Shown: positions 42,061-55,194, numbered from the stretch's first letter. The stretch: DNA of 64,000 nt from Eutreptiella sp. 'Long Island Sound 2002' (GCA_964036045.1 OZ038393.1:49840429-49904428), one strand, 5' to 3'. The notes: generated from the sequence alone by a model not told the origin. A program made the numbers and translations.

Positions 42061-44553
42061 ATGGATCCAAGAAAGGAGGACGCCGACGTGAAGACAGCGC
42101 CAGCGCCTGAGGCACCGGCAAGGCCAGCACCTGGCGCTGTACCTTCGGCGGAGTCCTTACATGGGCCAGTGGATGCGGCTGAGGACTCCCTGGATGGACT
42201 CCAGACGGCCTTCGGGGCCCTGTCTGTCGAAGAAGTGGTCTCTCAGCCTCAGCCTGTGAAGAGGAAGAGAGAGAACGAGAGCGAGAAGGATGCTGGAGGA
42301 GAAGCAGACGAAGGAGAGGAACAAGGGCAAGACCTGACGCATGACCCTACCTTCGAAGGCGCATAAAGCGCTTCTGGCCTCCACGCATCACCCTCTCCTA
42401 TAACCACCACACTCCCAGCCGCTGCAACATCCACTTCCACAACCAACCCGCCTATGGCAGAGGGCACAGGCTTTACTGGCATGCCTCCCTACCCCGCCTA
42501 TGGTATGGGCCCACCCACCACTGCGCTCCCTGAGGCAACTACTGCCAGTGAGCCGGTGGCTTCCAGCTCTGCGCCGCAATGGTATGCCGCTGAATATCCC
42601 CATCCACTACCCGCTACTGGAACCTATATGGATGTTCCTGGGTATGCACCTGGGTATGCACCCTTGAGTGGGTTGAGGAGAGGACCTGAGTCCCTTGGAG
42701 GCAGGAGTAGAGGATCGGGGAGATCCTCCAACAGGTCCCTGACGCGGTCGGAGATCAACGAGGTGCTCCGAGGAGCCACTTCAAAAATCGTGGGCGACCT
42801 CACTCAAGAGATCAGAGAGAAGCTGGAGCCCCTGATGATCCCGCCCCAAGCGTCACCTATCTCGGTGGGAATGTCACCACACCGAGTCCAGTCCAGCCAC
42901 CTGGCGGCAGGGTTGACAAACACCCTGGGGAGCCTGAGGAGCCGACCGATGCCGACTCCAGCATTTATTCCGAGAAGTCCTTTCGTGCCGAGAACGGCCC
43001 AGCCGCCCTACAGCCACGTGATGAACTCAACGAGGGCCGAGCTGGACCGGCTGGGGCTAACAGCCTTGAGGGCTATGGTGGACGTAGAGCCTTATGGCTC
43101 TAGTGATCTTGGCGGAGACCCCTCCGATGACAAGCCGCCGTCGATGGATTCTTCTTCGCCCTCAGATGACGAGGACCCTGAGGACCCCGAGGACCCAAAG
43201 GGTAAGAAGACGAAGAAGAAGAAGAAGAAGACCCGACACCCTGAGGGACGCAGGTCTCAGGAGGCGAAGGCTATTGCCACCTCCAAGATCGTGGTGAACC
43301 TGCCTGAGTTCACAGGCAAGGACCTCAGCGAGTTCGCTGAGAATTTTGGCCGGTTCCTACAACTGACCGGCCAAACCCACGCCAGTGGGCGAGTGAAGTG
43401 CGATCTGCTCCTGCAGTGCTGCAAGACCAAGTACCTGGAGAAGCAGGTCAGGCAGATCGTGACTAACTCCGCCACCTTAGCCGATGTGTTGGTTGCCCTG
43501 GAGAGGCAGTACCCGACCTACGAAACCGACCTCTCCATCAGGGCCGAGATCCAGAACCTGCCCGTGCTGCCGAACAACCCCAAACCTGGCAGGGTCTCTG
43601 AGCTGTTGGCTGACTTGGATCACTGGGCTGGACGACTGACGCCCGGTTCCTACAGCAGCGACGACCTGCTGTTCTGGTTGGTGGCCAAGCTCCCTCGAGA
43701 GCTATGTGAGGAGTGCCGTTCGACGGCGGAGCGCAAGGCTAGATCCCTCCGCTACGAGGATCTATGCGTGCTACTCCTGGAGCTGGCGCTGTAGAAGGAG
43801 AGCGACCAGCACTTGAACAACTACCGTCCTGGTGGTGGAGGTTCTGGAGGCCATGGCAAAGGGTACCAAGGGTCCCGACCTGGGCAGGGGACTACCCCCA
43901 AACATGCCCACGCCCGCATCATGGAGAACGTGAAGGAGCTATTCTGGTGTGATGCCAGAGACGAGCAGGGCCACCTGCAGCACGCCCCTGACTGCGAGCA
44001 GCGAGACTGCTTCGTAGTCCAGGGGAAGCAGCAGGAGAAAAACACCGGCGCTAAAGCGAAGCTGCCGGATCATTACCGGTGCACCATCACGTGTGCATTC
44101 TGCGGTAAGCGGAAGCATTACGAGGATGAGTGCTACCATAAGCAACGCCTATCGGCGAAGCTTAAAGGGGAAGATCCGGGCAAAGGCTCAAGCAAAGGTG
44201 GAGGCAAAGGCAAAGGCAACGACTCCGGCAAGGGCAAGTCGAAAGGACGTGGTCAAGGGCAAGACAAGGGTCAAGGTGGACGAGGAGGAGGCGCTAACCG
44301 CCAGCCCGACAACAAGAACAAGGACAAGAACGGAGGCAACCCCAACCCTAATCCAGGGGGGAACTCCGAGCCCTCTGGAGGGCAGTCTGGACCTACCACA
44401 CGCTCACAAACGCAGGCCCAGCAAGAACAAGGAGCCAAGCGTGAGCATGAAGGTGGTGATGACGGCAACGCTAAGAAGAGGAGCCGTTTCATGAGGATGG
44501 CCCGCAAACTGCGGAACAAGGGGTTCGAGGTGACCTGTCCCGCGGAGTTCTGA
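42061..44553 (+). pseudogene. gag: Family A gag (decayed copy)
   Basis: Homologous to 27447-29846 throughout. Starts ATGGATCCAAGAAAGG. TAA at 42364-42366 replaces a Pro codon of the other copy, and TAG at 43792-43794 replaces a Glu codon. The capsid core (LPEFTGKDLSEFAENFGRFL) and zinc knuckle (CAFCGKRKHYEDEC) are kept. The C-terminus runs past the place of the TAA seen in the young copy (GAA here) to CPAEF and then UGA at 44551-44553. This shows the likely natural end of gag. Confidence 0.9.
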
Positions 44554-44594
44554 CGGGGACGCTCTGGTGGCACCCAAGACCTGGTGTTTTGGGT
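44551..44594 (+). promoter_or_regulatory. gag-pol readthrough candidate with downstream stem
   Basis: UGA (44551-44553) is followed by CGG, and pol continues in the same frame. ACCCAA (44572-44577) and TTGGGT (44589-44594) can pair to form a stem with an 11-nt loop. The same arrangement occurs on the minus strand at 27345. Confidence 0.55.
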
Positions 44595-47500
44595 ACGTAT
44601 CCGACTAGGGGGACGGGAATACCTGGGGGTACTGGATACTGGCGCCACAATATCTATAGTGGCCAAGAAAATTTTACCTGGTGGGAGCCTGAAGAACACC
44701 ATGACCACCGCTGCTATACGCATGGGGGATGGACATGTGGTGCACAGCTGCGGGGACTGTGAAGTGGAGGTACCTATGGGCTCTCGGACTATCGCCCATC
44801 GGTTCCATGTGATGGACACTGAGGCCTTCGACTTTGTACTGGGTACTGACTTCTTCGTACAGCACTCCCAGATACACTCCCTGACGCTGCAAGCGCCCTA
44901 CCTCCTCTACGTGGACCACGGCAGTGGCAGAGAGTCTGTGCCACTGGAGCAGTCGGAACATACCTCGAGTTACCTGAGACTATCGAAGGAGGAGCCCTCG
45001 AAAATGATGGCGGCCTCGGAAACTGAGGACTATCAACTATTGGGGGAAGTCCTAGACCAAGGTCTGAAGGAGTTGGGTTACTCTCGAGAAGACCTGAGTG
45101 TGGAGTTGTTCGCCAGCGACAAGCAGCATGTACTGGACCTATACTGCAGCAAGGGGAAGAACTGCAGCTACAAATTTTACTGGCCCTCTTTCGGGATGGC
45201 CTACGGGAACCCCAGGTTCAGTGAACTGGGGAAGGTGCTGACCAAGGTGGCCTTGGAACGTTCCCGTATGGTCCTGTGTTCCCCCGATTGGGGAGCCCAT
45301 GGGGGCAACGAGTACTGGCGAAACCTCCTGGACAGGCTGACTATCAGCTCTGTTCGTTTGCCTGATGAGGCCATCTACGTGCTTCTGGGACGCAAGACGC
45401 CTATTGGGAAGCCCGGATGGGGGAGTATGCTTAGCGTGGTGGACGGAGCTCTTACCTCCATTCCCTGGGAGGATCTGGACCCGACTCTGGTCCAGGCTAT
45501 ACAACGAGAAAGCGACGGACTCGCCTTGGGTGACTTGAAGGATCGCCTACGACCTCAAGATGCTGTTGAGACTACACCCGGAGGAGATGAGTACGTCGTG
45601 ACTGACACCAACGCCCCCAACTCTCCCTGTCATGTACCTGTTCCTGATGGAGTCTCTGAGTGTGGACTATCTGAGCTACCTAGCTCTATCCACTCAGAAG
45701 ACGAAACTGAGCACGACGCCTTCTTCGTGCAGACCTGTGTGGAGGAAGTGGAGAACGCCGAGTACGTCGCCCCACTGAAACCCCTACTCTCCATGAGGGT
45801 GGAAGACCCCATGGACGAGGAGCTGGACCCTCGATCCAGGCTCAGGGAGTATTTGGATTCCAAGAGGAAGTTGGTGGCGAAAAAGCTATGCTACGCGAAG
45901 CCTACCCGCAGCTCATGGCCACTGAAGCAAGGACGTATGGGAGACCTATCCCAATTGAAGGAGGACCTGGAACAGAAGATCACCACCTGGCAAAGGGAGG
46001 TAGATCTCAAGCTCATGAAGAGCGTGTGGGGCGCCCATGTGAGGACCCCAGAGGAGGACGACCTCTCGGAGGAATGTGTATGTGAACCCCCTCGAGCGTG
46101 CCTATGTTGCCATCGTCCACCGGAGATGGTTGAACAGGACCTCCTATATGCCTACCAAGGGCTGAAGGATACTACCACAGGCGAAGAGTCGGTGGAGGAC
46201 CACCTCCCGACGTCTATTACTCAGGGGGCAAGCAACTTACACTCTGACGAGGACATGGAGGACAAGATCAAGGTATTGGACCCGCGGGTACAGAAGCTTA
46301 TAAGGACCTATCTGGAGGTGTTCGGAGAACTACCCCCTCCAGCCTCATGTGACAAGCTGGTACAGATGGACCTCAAGCTTAAAAAAAACGAGTTCGTGGG
46401 TCACAAGATCCGGAGAAGACCCTATCCAGCTCCGAAAGAGCAGGCCGACGAGATCGAGCGACAGATACAAGAATGTATCGACGCTGGCCTAGTCCTGGAG
46501 TACAAGGACGGGGACTACCCCCTACACTGCAGCCCCTGTTTCCTGGTGGCTAAACCTGGGTCTACAGCCAAACGGCTGGTAGTGGACTACGGAGAGCTGA
46601 ACAAGAAGACGCTGAACCACTCAGGGTCCATTCCCAATATGGAGTCTACCCTGGAGAAGATAGCCTCCTGCCGCTACAAGACCAAGATGGACAAGCGAAG
46701 CGGATTCTGGCAAGTGGACCTGACGCCCAACGCACAGGAACTACTGGCCTTCATCACCCCTCAGGGGAGGGTGTTCAAGTGGAAGGTCATGCCGTTTGGT
46801 GTGGCTAACGCACCCGCTCTATTCCAAGAGCTGATGAACAAGATCTTGTCCATCCTACGAAGGAGACCTAAGGTGCAGGACCTCATATCCCGTGGTGCCC
46901 AGATGGAGGCTCACATCGACGATGTATGCCTCGGGACCAATACCCAGGAGGATCACCTAATCCTCTTGGGTGAGTTCTTTGCGGTCTGCCAGGAGAACCA
47001 CACACGACTCAAGCTGGAGAAGTGTGAGTTCATGCAGGAGACCATGCAGTACCTGGGGTTTGACGTTGGCTATGGGTGGTGGACCCCAGCAACCTCTAAG
47101 GCCAAACCCCTGATGGATGCCAAGGTACGACACAAAGACCCCAAGAAAGGACTTCATGATGTACGCAGTCTCATTGGGGCGTGCAACTTCTATCGCCGCC
47201 ACATCAAGAACTTCACCTACACCAGCGCCGTTCTGACTGACTTGATCAAGAAGAGTACTACTTGGCGCTGGGGCCCACAAGAGCAACAAGCGTTTGACGA
47301 GCTCAAAGACAAGGTAGCCAACGCTAAGTGCTTGGGCGTGCCTAGAGCACAAGGGGAGATTATCCTGGTAACCGACGCCAGCAATGTGGGCGGTGGTGGA
47401 ACGTTGTTCCAATGGCAAGCACTAAAGAAGGAGGAGTTCGACTCGGCCATTTCCCAATGGGGGACGGAAGGTCTCAACCGAGATGGAACCCTCAAGCACA

Positions 47501-49490
47501 GCTACCCTGACGACAAGTGGGTCCTAGTACCTCTGGGCCACTGGAACTGGAAGTGGAACCAGGCCAGGGGGAACTACTACACCTATGAGCAGGAATTGCT
47601 CGCGGGTATGCTGGTGCTATCCTCACAAGCACGACTGTTGGGGAGTAACCCTGTGGTCTGGCTGTGCGACCAAGAACCGGTCCGCAGTTCCCAGAAGGGT
47701 CCCCCACCTGAGAAGGCCAAGCTACGGCGCTGGTGAACCTACCTCAGTCAACTACGGCTGACGGTACACCATATCCAGGGAGTGAAGAACGAGTGTGCCG
47801 ACTGCATCAGCCGCAACAACTTCGACGCCCTGATTGGTGCCCGGTCTGAAGCGCTGGCTAAGGAGGCGTTCAGCCGTATGGACGTCCACTTGGACCTCAA
47901 CATGACGATGATACGCCCCCTGGATGGACTCCAACAATCGGAGTACCGGAAGGAGTTCGGGGATATCTACAAGCGCCTGGAGAAACGCCTTGAACCCCTC
48001 CTGGTCAACCAAGACCAGTGGAAGAGGGACAAGAGCTACCTATGGCACGAGGACCGTATCGTGGTGCCTAGTGACCGAGTCCCAGCGCTGCTGAAGTGGA
48101 CCCATGAGTCCAGTGGTCATGTGGGTGCTGACCGCACCCTGAGGCTGTTCAAGCAGTGGTTCCACACTACGTGGACTGACGACCAACTGCGGAAAACCCT
48201 CCAGCCTATCGTGGACAAGTGCCTGTGCAGGTCCTGTAAACCAGGGGATATCAGGGACAGAGGTCTCTACTAGACCCTGCCCATCCCTCACTGTGCTAAC
48301 AGTGTTCTATACGTGGACTACACGGAGATGCCGAAGTTCGGGGGCTATGACTTTGCCCTCGTGGTAACCTGTGGGTTGACCAGGTTTACCAGGGTGTTCC
48401 CATGTACCAAGCACATTACCGGGGAGGAGACTATCAAGATACTCCTGGAGGAGTGGTTTTGTGTCTATGGGGCGCCCAAGGAGATCAACTCCGATGAGGA
48501 CGTACGAGTACGCTCAGATACTGGCTGGTACAAGAGGGTCCTGAGATCCCTCAATGTCCAGGTGTCTACGGGGATTCCCTACTCTCACACGAGCAACCCC
48601 CTATGTGAGCGACAGATCCGTGTCCTGAAGGAGAACGTACGGATATGGTGCAAAACTGAGCGCACCAGAGACTGGGTGAGACTACTCCCCGTCATATCCT
48701 TGATGATGAACTCCCAAGAGAGTTCAGCTACTGGCTACTCGCCCCATGAGCTATTCCTGGGGCGCCCGGCATGGTTCCTACATGCCCCCTATCCAGAGGA
48801 CATCCATTCTTCTGTGGGTGAATGGGTCCAAGAACAACAAGCGAAGGTGGACAAGGCCAAGGCTATGCTCCAGAGAGTGAGGGAGCGTCAGTGGAACAAG
48901 AAGAACAAGCACCAAGTACCGTCCACCTACCAAGAGGGGGACTGGGTGCTGGTGCACCACAGTCGACTACCCGCCTGGCCACGCTCTACCAGCGATGACC
49001 CCTACTTCGGGCCAACAAGATTCTATCAGTGGATGGACACCGTATCACCGTGCGGTGTTCTCCCCGTCTAGGGGGGACCCTGGTGTGCGCTGCTCAACAC
49101 CTGAAGCGCTACTATGATCCTGAAAACCTCTGTGGGGAGGAGTGGGAGCTGAACGACGAGTAAATTGCCGCTCTGGACCTACAAGGGGCTGCCAGCCCTA
49201 TGAAAGTTGAGGGTGAACTCCCCGACATGAACGCCGAGGAGATGGCTAAGGAGGGCTTCTACCTGGTGAAGTCTGTCCTACGCCACCGCTATCGCCAGGG
49301 TTGGCGCTTCCTCACCCTCTGGGAAGGGTTTGGAGTCGAAGAGGCCACCTGGGAGCCCTTCTCTGCATTTGTTCTACCTGAGGGACGCCTAAACTCAGTT
49401 CTGGTTGACTACTTGTCCCAGAACAACCTTGGTGAGTAGCTGAGGCTCGCTGAGACGCTTGCCTCCAAGACTAAAGCTAGGGACTGAACC
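44554..49490 (+). pseudogene. pol: Family A pol (decayed copy)
   Basis: Same domains as 22416-27344: DTGATIS protease, RT with KMDKRSGFWQV and AHIDDVCLG, RNase H, integrase, chromodomain. Compared with the intact copy it has TGA for Trp at 47734-47736, TAG for Ser at 48271-48273, a one-base deletion near 49012 that destroys the GPY motif (CGGGCCAACAAG against CGGGCCGTACAAG), TAA for a Glu codon at 49159-49161 and TAG for Leu at 49437-49439. The mix of stop types shows these are random lesions. It contributes no active enzyme. Confidence 0.92.
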
Positions 49491-51743
49491 TTACCCTTAC
49501 CTGCCAAAGCGTATGTGTGAGTGTGCTACTCCTAAGGTCCTGAGAGCAAGCCGCAGAAGTAGTGTCCTAATTATACCCAAGTCTGCACGCTTGCTAAACC
49601 TGGAGGGTTGGCTTATTGATGCCACGGGGTACGCCCCGGGTCTCCCCTCCCCTAAGCGCCCAATTTCTGTGCTGGCGCAAAACCTTTGGGGAATACCCAG
49701 CGTACTAATCCAGGTATTGTTTTCCCTACCTATCTGTCTACTACAGGGAGGGGTGGCCAAAAGCTATGAAGGCATGAAAACGCCGTTTTGCTACATGGCC
49801 AAAACACTGACCTAACCACTGCCACAGCCCACCAACCCTGCTAAAATTGCAGGAAACGGGTGGGACAGTGACACACGCACTACAGGTCCTACACCCCTAC
49901 AGTGGCACCATCCTGGTGGGCGAGCACTGGGGCAATTGGCTCAAGCCCCCACGCAGGACTACCACTCCTACACGCACACTCTACTGGGCGTTGCGAAGGC
50001 AAAGGTCTCGTGGGTCCTAGCGACCCTCCTGTGAAATGACAAGAGAACACAGCGCTGCTAAGCAACTGTGGCCTAACAGGGGACGCCACAACGCGTTTCC
50101 CCTGCTAGGGCTTGGAGGGAAGAGGTGCTCATGCGTGCACGGCGCAGATGTCGATGAAGTCGGACTCCCTGCTCTGCCACAGGCAGAGGGGAGTTACTTG
50201 TTTGTGTGATCTGCGCCCTTGTTTAGCAGGGCATGAAAAAATTGGTATGCCGCTGCACCAATCACCCTACCTGCCCACCTGTAAAGCAAAGGCAAATGAA
50301 GAGGCGTTTGCGGCGGAGGAACCAAGCCACACTCCCCGTATTATACGGTTCTCAGTGTGACCTATAATACACTGTCCGCAAACAAGCTGCAGAAGCAGCT
50401 ACCTCTGTCAAGCAAGCAAGCGTTAGGGGACTCCTCAGGTTCTCTTAAAGAATGTACCGAGGAGCCCCTGGGTAGCCTAAACAAGGTTTACGGTGCGCAC
50501 TTCGCGTGGCCTACCCTTTAATGCGTGTGTGCATGCGCGAGTATGCACGGTCGCGTTGGGCAAACCTGCCCATCACAACGTCAATCACGACTCCACCAGG
50601 GGGTGGCCCCGCCTGGGCTTACTCACCTTACCTACCGCTGGAGAGAGAGAGCAAGTGAGGGGCGCACGCGAAGAACGTTGCTATGCACTTGTGTGTATGT
50701 CTAATCACCCTGATCTGACCGCTAATCATCTGCAATCTTTCTAATCAATCCCTCTATCGCATCCTATCGTTGTTAGCGCTGCTACAAGACTCGTTCACGG
50801 AGACACGAGACGAGCAATGTGTATGCGGCATACGGGACGAGCATACCTGTAGTTTATACCTGATTCATTGAAGTCTTTTTGGTTCATTCTCGAATTCTTG
50901 AATTTTTGATTCTTCTAATAGTGTGGGTGGAATCTGTATGTTTATTTATTAATGTGTGTCTCGTCATTTTCAAGACTACGTGAGACATACGTTTATAATT
51001 CCATTATTTCTCCATTTTCCGGCGCTTCGCTAGGAGCCGCTCCTGCGCGCCGCCAGTTTATGCGTATGAATTTCTGGATTTAAAAAATCCAAAGATGACT
51101 ATAATCTTCATAAAAATGTGCTTCTGATGCACAATTGGATTCTGCGCAGGTGTGTTGTTTCAGAAAAAGTCTAGGCCGTCATTTGACGGATTTTGGTGTC
51201 GTCGCTTCGTTTTTGCGTGGATTCGTCCATAATTCTCCCATTCCTGCCTCTGCAGATACCCACGCGCAGCCTCGCTGAGTAGGCCGTGTTCGGGCCGAAA
51301 CGCAGGTGCCTGGAGAGACTGAGCAGAACCAAGACCCCACCAAGGGGCAATTTTAATTTTATCACGACTCCCTTCGCCCTAAGACAGGTCACAGGTCGCC
51401 AGCAGGTTTACGAGAACCCATGCGAGTGTGTATATGGTGTCTTGCGTTGGATTTGTGTCGACGCTGCGTCTTGGAGGGAGGGATGCATATGCATATGTTT
51501 GGCATGCTCCCATACTAACCCAACCAAGCCACAGGAGCCCCGGCAGCGCCATGAGCGCTGAGTCTTCTGTAGGAAATGTTACAAACAGTGCAGCAAAAGA
51601 GCGCCAGCCATGGTGAGCGCCCATTTTTCTGTGTGAGGGAAACTATAGGTATTTTAAAGTAGATGTGGAAACCAAGGAAAGGCCAAGAAAAATTCCCTTT
51701 TTCCTAAAATGCGACAGTGGTGGCCACCACAGCACAAGGGGGC
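49491..51743 (+). other. Family A 3' internal region (decayed copy)
   Basis: 2.25 kb matching 20144-22415 in reverse orientation. The 118-codon frame overlapping the end of pol is present (49459-49815). The second frame (50112-50360) stops at 83 codons. The polypurine tract ACAAGGGGGC (51734-51743) lies at the right edge. No recognised protein. Confidence 0.5.
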
Positions 51744-52539
51744 AGTAAGAAAAAGTGCTTTTCCATTGCTTTGAGGCATACTCTAGTTGTATTAGAGATG
51801 CACTGAGCATCCATGCATTTTTATCTTAGTATTGGTCCCACCAAAAGTGGTGATAACACATTTTGACCTATGGAACCAAACACCCAATCAGGATATGGAG
51901 TGGACCCCTTAATCCCCTTTCAATGTGAAGCTATTCATCTTTTCCTGAGTTGACTGAGAACTGACATACCTAAAGTATAGCCTATGAATTTATCTATGTT
52001 TTTCCATGAATTCTTAGCTATCCTAGTGGTATGCACCCTAGGGGGCTGGGCACCTCTTTTTGAGAGGTGCTGGGTTCAATTCTTGGTCAGCCTAGCTAAG
52101 TAGGAAGATCCCATGTGACATGGCAATGACCTCATCGCCACATGCCCTGCCACCTCAGCACATATGGGACCCAAAACAAAGAGTGCACATCTCCTGAGAT
52201 GGCACTATGGAGATAGAGTGACCATGGGGCAGTTTTCCAACTCTTTTCCAAAACAATTTAGCTATCTTTGTGAATATGCATTCTGATTTGACCTGAGTTG
52301 CAGTTTCTGTGAATATTCAATCATCTTTCACTGTTTACACTGCAGCCCTTCATGCTTTGATCCTGATTCTCTTCTCCTTGCATACTTCTGGCTTGCACTA
52401 TCCTGGATTGACTTGGATTTACTGTATTTCAACAAACAAAAGCTTTTCATCTCCAAAAACAAGCAGCAGGACACCCTACAGCTACAGCAAGCAGCACGAG
52501 AAGCAAAAACACAGTGCTGAAACCACTATAAACTTTTCT
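51744..52539 (+). repeat. Family A 3' LTR (decayed copy)
   Basis: 796 bp, AGTAAGAAAAAGTGC to AAACTTTTCT, followed by TTGAC. tRNA-like module at 52013-52100. About a dozen differences from 41165-41959. Confidence 0.92.
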
Positions 52540-53908
52540 TTGACTGAGCCTCGGAACAGTGCGTGGAAGCATCATCGCAGATGACCAATAGTTTGCTTAG
52601 CTTTGAAATATCGGCACAACGCCATAGAATCATACTTTCAACCTGGGGACCTGTGGCTGGAAACAGAGGCCTTTCAGATTCCATCACGATGAGAACATCA
52701 ATGCGATCAAGAGTGAGTGCCTTGTCCAATACCAAGTAGGCAGTGGACAATTGTTACAGCTCGTTGAATTGAGAGACAAGTAACAGGTAAGTACCCGTGT
52801 CATGCACCAAGACGAGAGATTTCACTTGCTGTGTGGGCGTGTTCCTCATTGCTGACCATTTGATGGATTCGTTATCTCTAGACGACAATCTTGTTTTCTT
52901 TTGCAGCGTGAGATGCATAAATTCCTAGGTAAGCTGGTATACGGGTTGTTCCTATTGAGATTGTTTGAATGGGGATGCGAGGTTAGGTTGTGATGCCCCT
53001 GTTGTGTGGCGTCTACGGCTGACAACGTTGCGGATGATTGCCGAAGGGAAAGTGCCACCTGGAGACCATTCCATAGATTTTTTCTTGTCTACACATTCGT
53101 CTCGGACTCGTGTTTCTGATGATGATTTTCCATATCCTTTCTCTGCCGCTTCAATTGGTGGCACTCAGGCTGAATGATTTTTCTCTGTTTCAGAAAGTGT
53201 TGCTTGAGATCCGCCGTCAGATTGCTAAACAACTCTTGTACCACGCATTCAGCTTTGCAGATCTAAGATTCAAATGACTTGATTTCAACTATGATTATAT
53301 TTTTGCCTTCCTCCGGTGCATCATCTGGCAAAGCTCGCCGTTGATCAATGACTTTTGAGCTGTTCTTGTACCTTGGTATTATTGTCCCTTGCTCTCGCAA
53401 GCTGGGAATCACCGGCCGCCTCTATGTGATTGACCAAAACTTGGATGGTAGCCGCAACGTGAGTAAGAGCTGCGTAAATTCTTTCATCAAATTGGATGTA
53501 GGATTGCTTTTTCGTAAAGCTTCGATTGTATCGTGCAAAGCATTTTGTTTGTCCAAGAGTTAATTGACTGCTTTGGGAGCTTGTGGTAGAGCCGTTGGTT
53601 CGGCAACCCTACATGGAGGCGATGGGGCGGCAACCCGCCCGTTCTTTGGAAAAAAACGATTAGTAAACATCCAAAGACAAGCAGAAAATGTGCATACCCT
53701 AGGATAACAAAGTCACCAAACACCCAGATGCGGCGCAGCAATAAGTATTTGCGCAGCTATTGTGGCACCATAGCTCTTTCCAGGAGGAACAAAACCTGAT
53801 CAACGTTATTCTTTGCTGGAGGCTAATGTTCCCTTCCCAAATTTTCACTCCGAATACGCCAACGGCAACCTCTTCTGCATGGTCCCCTACGCTCGCACCG
53901 CCTGCCAA
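52540..53908 (-). pseudogene. Gene X, N-terminal part, with stops and frameshifts
   Basis: Coding-like minus-strand sequence upstream of the element. From its 5' side: GGASVGDHAEEVAVGVFGVK (about 53900); QFDERIYAALTHVAATIQVL and HIEAAGDSQLARARD (53380-53510); a one-base frame change near 53340; GKNIIIVEIKSFES then TAG near 53266; ICKAECVVQELFSNLTADLK; another frame change near 53110; DKKKSMEWSPGGTFPSAIIR; then MHLTLQKKTRLSSRDNE, SLVLVHDTGTYLLLVSQF, a TAA near 52757, and LVLDKALTLDRIDVLIVME to the insertion point. CGTTTTGGCAG before GGAS could be a splice acceptor, but the frame changes leave no room for introns. A decayed gene; family unknown. Confidence 0.45.
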
Positions 53909-54009
53909 AACGACACGAGTTAAGGGGGAGTCTTTGCACTGCGCGCTACTTTTATACTATGTTCTCCCCGAAGAGCCCCCAAACACACCCCTTGGAAATG
54001 CCCTTAGAA

Positions 54010-54298
54010 TTAAGTGACCCAAACTGCAAATTACAGTTGATTTTATAATGAAAACTGGCATCAATCTGGCCTCAAGGATAGTCCCAAGCACTTCATGTGC
54101 ACACTTTGACATGCAATGAACTTGGTTCGGAATTTGGGGCAAGTAGGTTGGGCCAGACACAGGATATGGCTTGGCCAGCATGGCCAAGCAACTGAATTCA
54201 GAATCAGTTAAAAAGGAGGCCCACAATAAGTAAGTAAAACAATTGAGTATAGGGGTCTTGAAGTGGGACACCACTAGGCTTAACCTACAAAGCCCAAG
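54010..54298 (-). repeat. Family B LTR fragment
   Basis: Matches LTR-B2 from about 10985 to 11250 (AAGCACTTCATGTGCAC, ATATGGCTTGGCCAGCATGG, CACTAGGCTTAACCTACAA). It is cut at 54298 by the start of a different repeat (CACCCCTGCATTCTCGGG) that recurs near 61.5 kb. No internal element sequence accompanies it, so it is a solo or truncated LTR. Confidence 0.75.
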
Positions 54299-54345
54299 GC
54301 CCACCCCTGCATTCTCGGGGGTCTCCAAACAAAGGGGGACAAAAT
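54299..54345. repeat. Dispersed repeat unit CTCGGGGGTC...GGGGACAAAAT
   Basis: CACCCCTGCATTCTCGGG, then a near match to GGTCCCCAACAAAGGGGAC and AAAAT. The same wording occurs two to three times at 61420-61600. It directly joins the truncated LTR. Positions 54346-54935 hold a GCACTGCGCGC repeat (54444-54465), a 10-G run (54604-54613) and a possible minus-strand frame at 54345-54638 of unknown meaning. Confidence 0.6.
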
Positions 54346-54935
54346 TAGAAGTCAAAGTCTACGCTAAGGGTCACCATGATGCCCCTATGGGCCCCTAGTA
54401 TGTCAAAGTATGGGTCTCTAGTACGGCCACACGCCCAAATAGTTGCACTGCGCGCGCACTGCGCTTGAGTTAATCTCTTTGCATCAAGGTTTGCTACTCT
54501 TCTCCTCCACGCCCACCGAGCTCCAAAATCTCGACATCGTCCATATCGGCACTTGGACAAAAATAAAAAAAAACGAAAAAAATAGACACTCACAAACTGA
54601 AAAGGGGGGGGGGCAAGGTCTAATGAAACACTATCCAAAGGCCATTTGACTAGTGACTAGTAACTTGTATATTTTGGTGAAAATTGGTTGTTTTTTTACC
54701 GTTTTTTTTAAACCAATTGTTTGCAAAAATGATCATTCTGCAGCTGCTTGCCTCCTTATACCCATTCCTTTCATTGCAGGTTCATAGGACACAACTTTGT
54801 TCCATGTGGCTGGTACCATTGAGGTCTGTATAAGTCTCTACTACATGTTTAGATATGTCTGCATGCCTTCAACTTTGGTACAAAACAAATCGCATGCTGT
54901 TTATTTTTGGATGTTCCCAATCCTTGTTTATTTAT

Positions 54936-55006
54936 GGGACCTTCATTCAAACGTTTAATTTTGGGACCTTCATTCAAATGTTTATTTTTGGGACCTTCAT
55001 TCAACT
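54936..55006. repeat. 27-bp tandem repeat, 2.6 copies
   Basis: GGGACCTTCATTCAAACGTTTAATTTT at 54936-54962 repeats at 54963-54989 and in part at 54990-55006. Spacers are absent, so it is a minisatellite and not a CRISPR array. Confidence 0.85.
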
Positions 55007-55194
55007 GAAATGATTTTTGCGCTGTGCCTTGTTTTTTTTTTCCCTGCTGTTTGCACTTGCATCTAAATAATAATATTGGCTCATCCCTTCCTGTAATCCA
55101 TACCCTATACGTGAAACAAGAGCACAACATAAACATGCGGAACATCTTTGTATTTGTTTATGTGCGCGGGCTCCACTGCCCCACGGCGGTTGCT

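Larger units (their letters stand above)
41160..52544 (+). mobile_element. Family A chromovirus, decayed copy, inserted in gene X
   Basis: A full-length sister of the minus-strand element, in opposite orientation. 5' LTR 41165-41959, gag 42061-44553, pol to 49490, 3' region, 3' LTR 51744-52539. Target duplication TTGAC at 41160-41164 and 52540-52544. The LTRs differ at about a dozen positions by my reading, and gag and pol carry six or more inactivating changes, so it is older than the minus-strand copy. Confidence 0.95.

Noticed and set aside
54936-55006. 27-bp direct repeats as a CRISPR-like array.
   Set aside because: Units are contiguous with no spacers, only 2.6 copies, and the DNA is eukaryotic.
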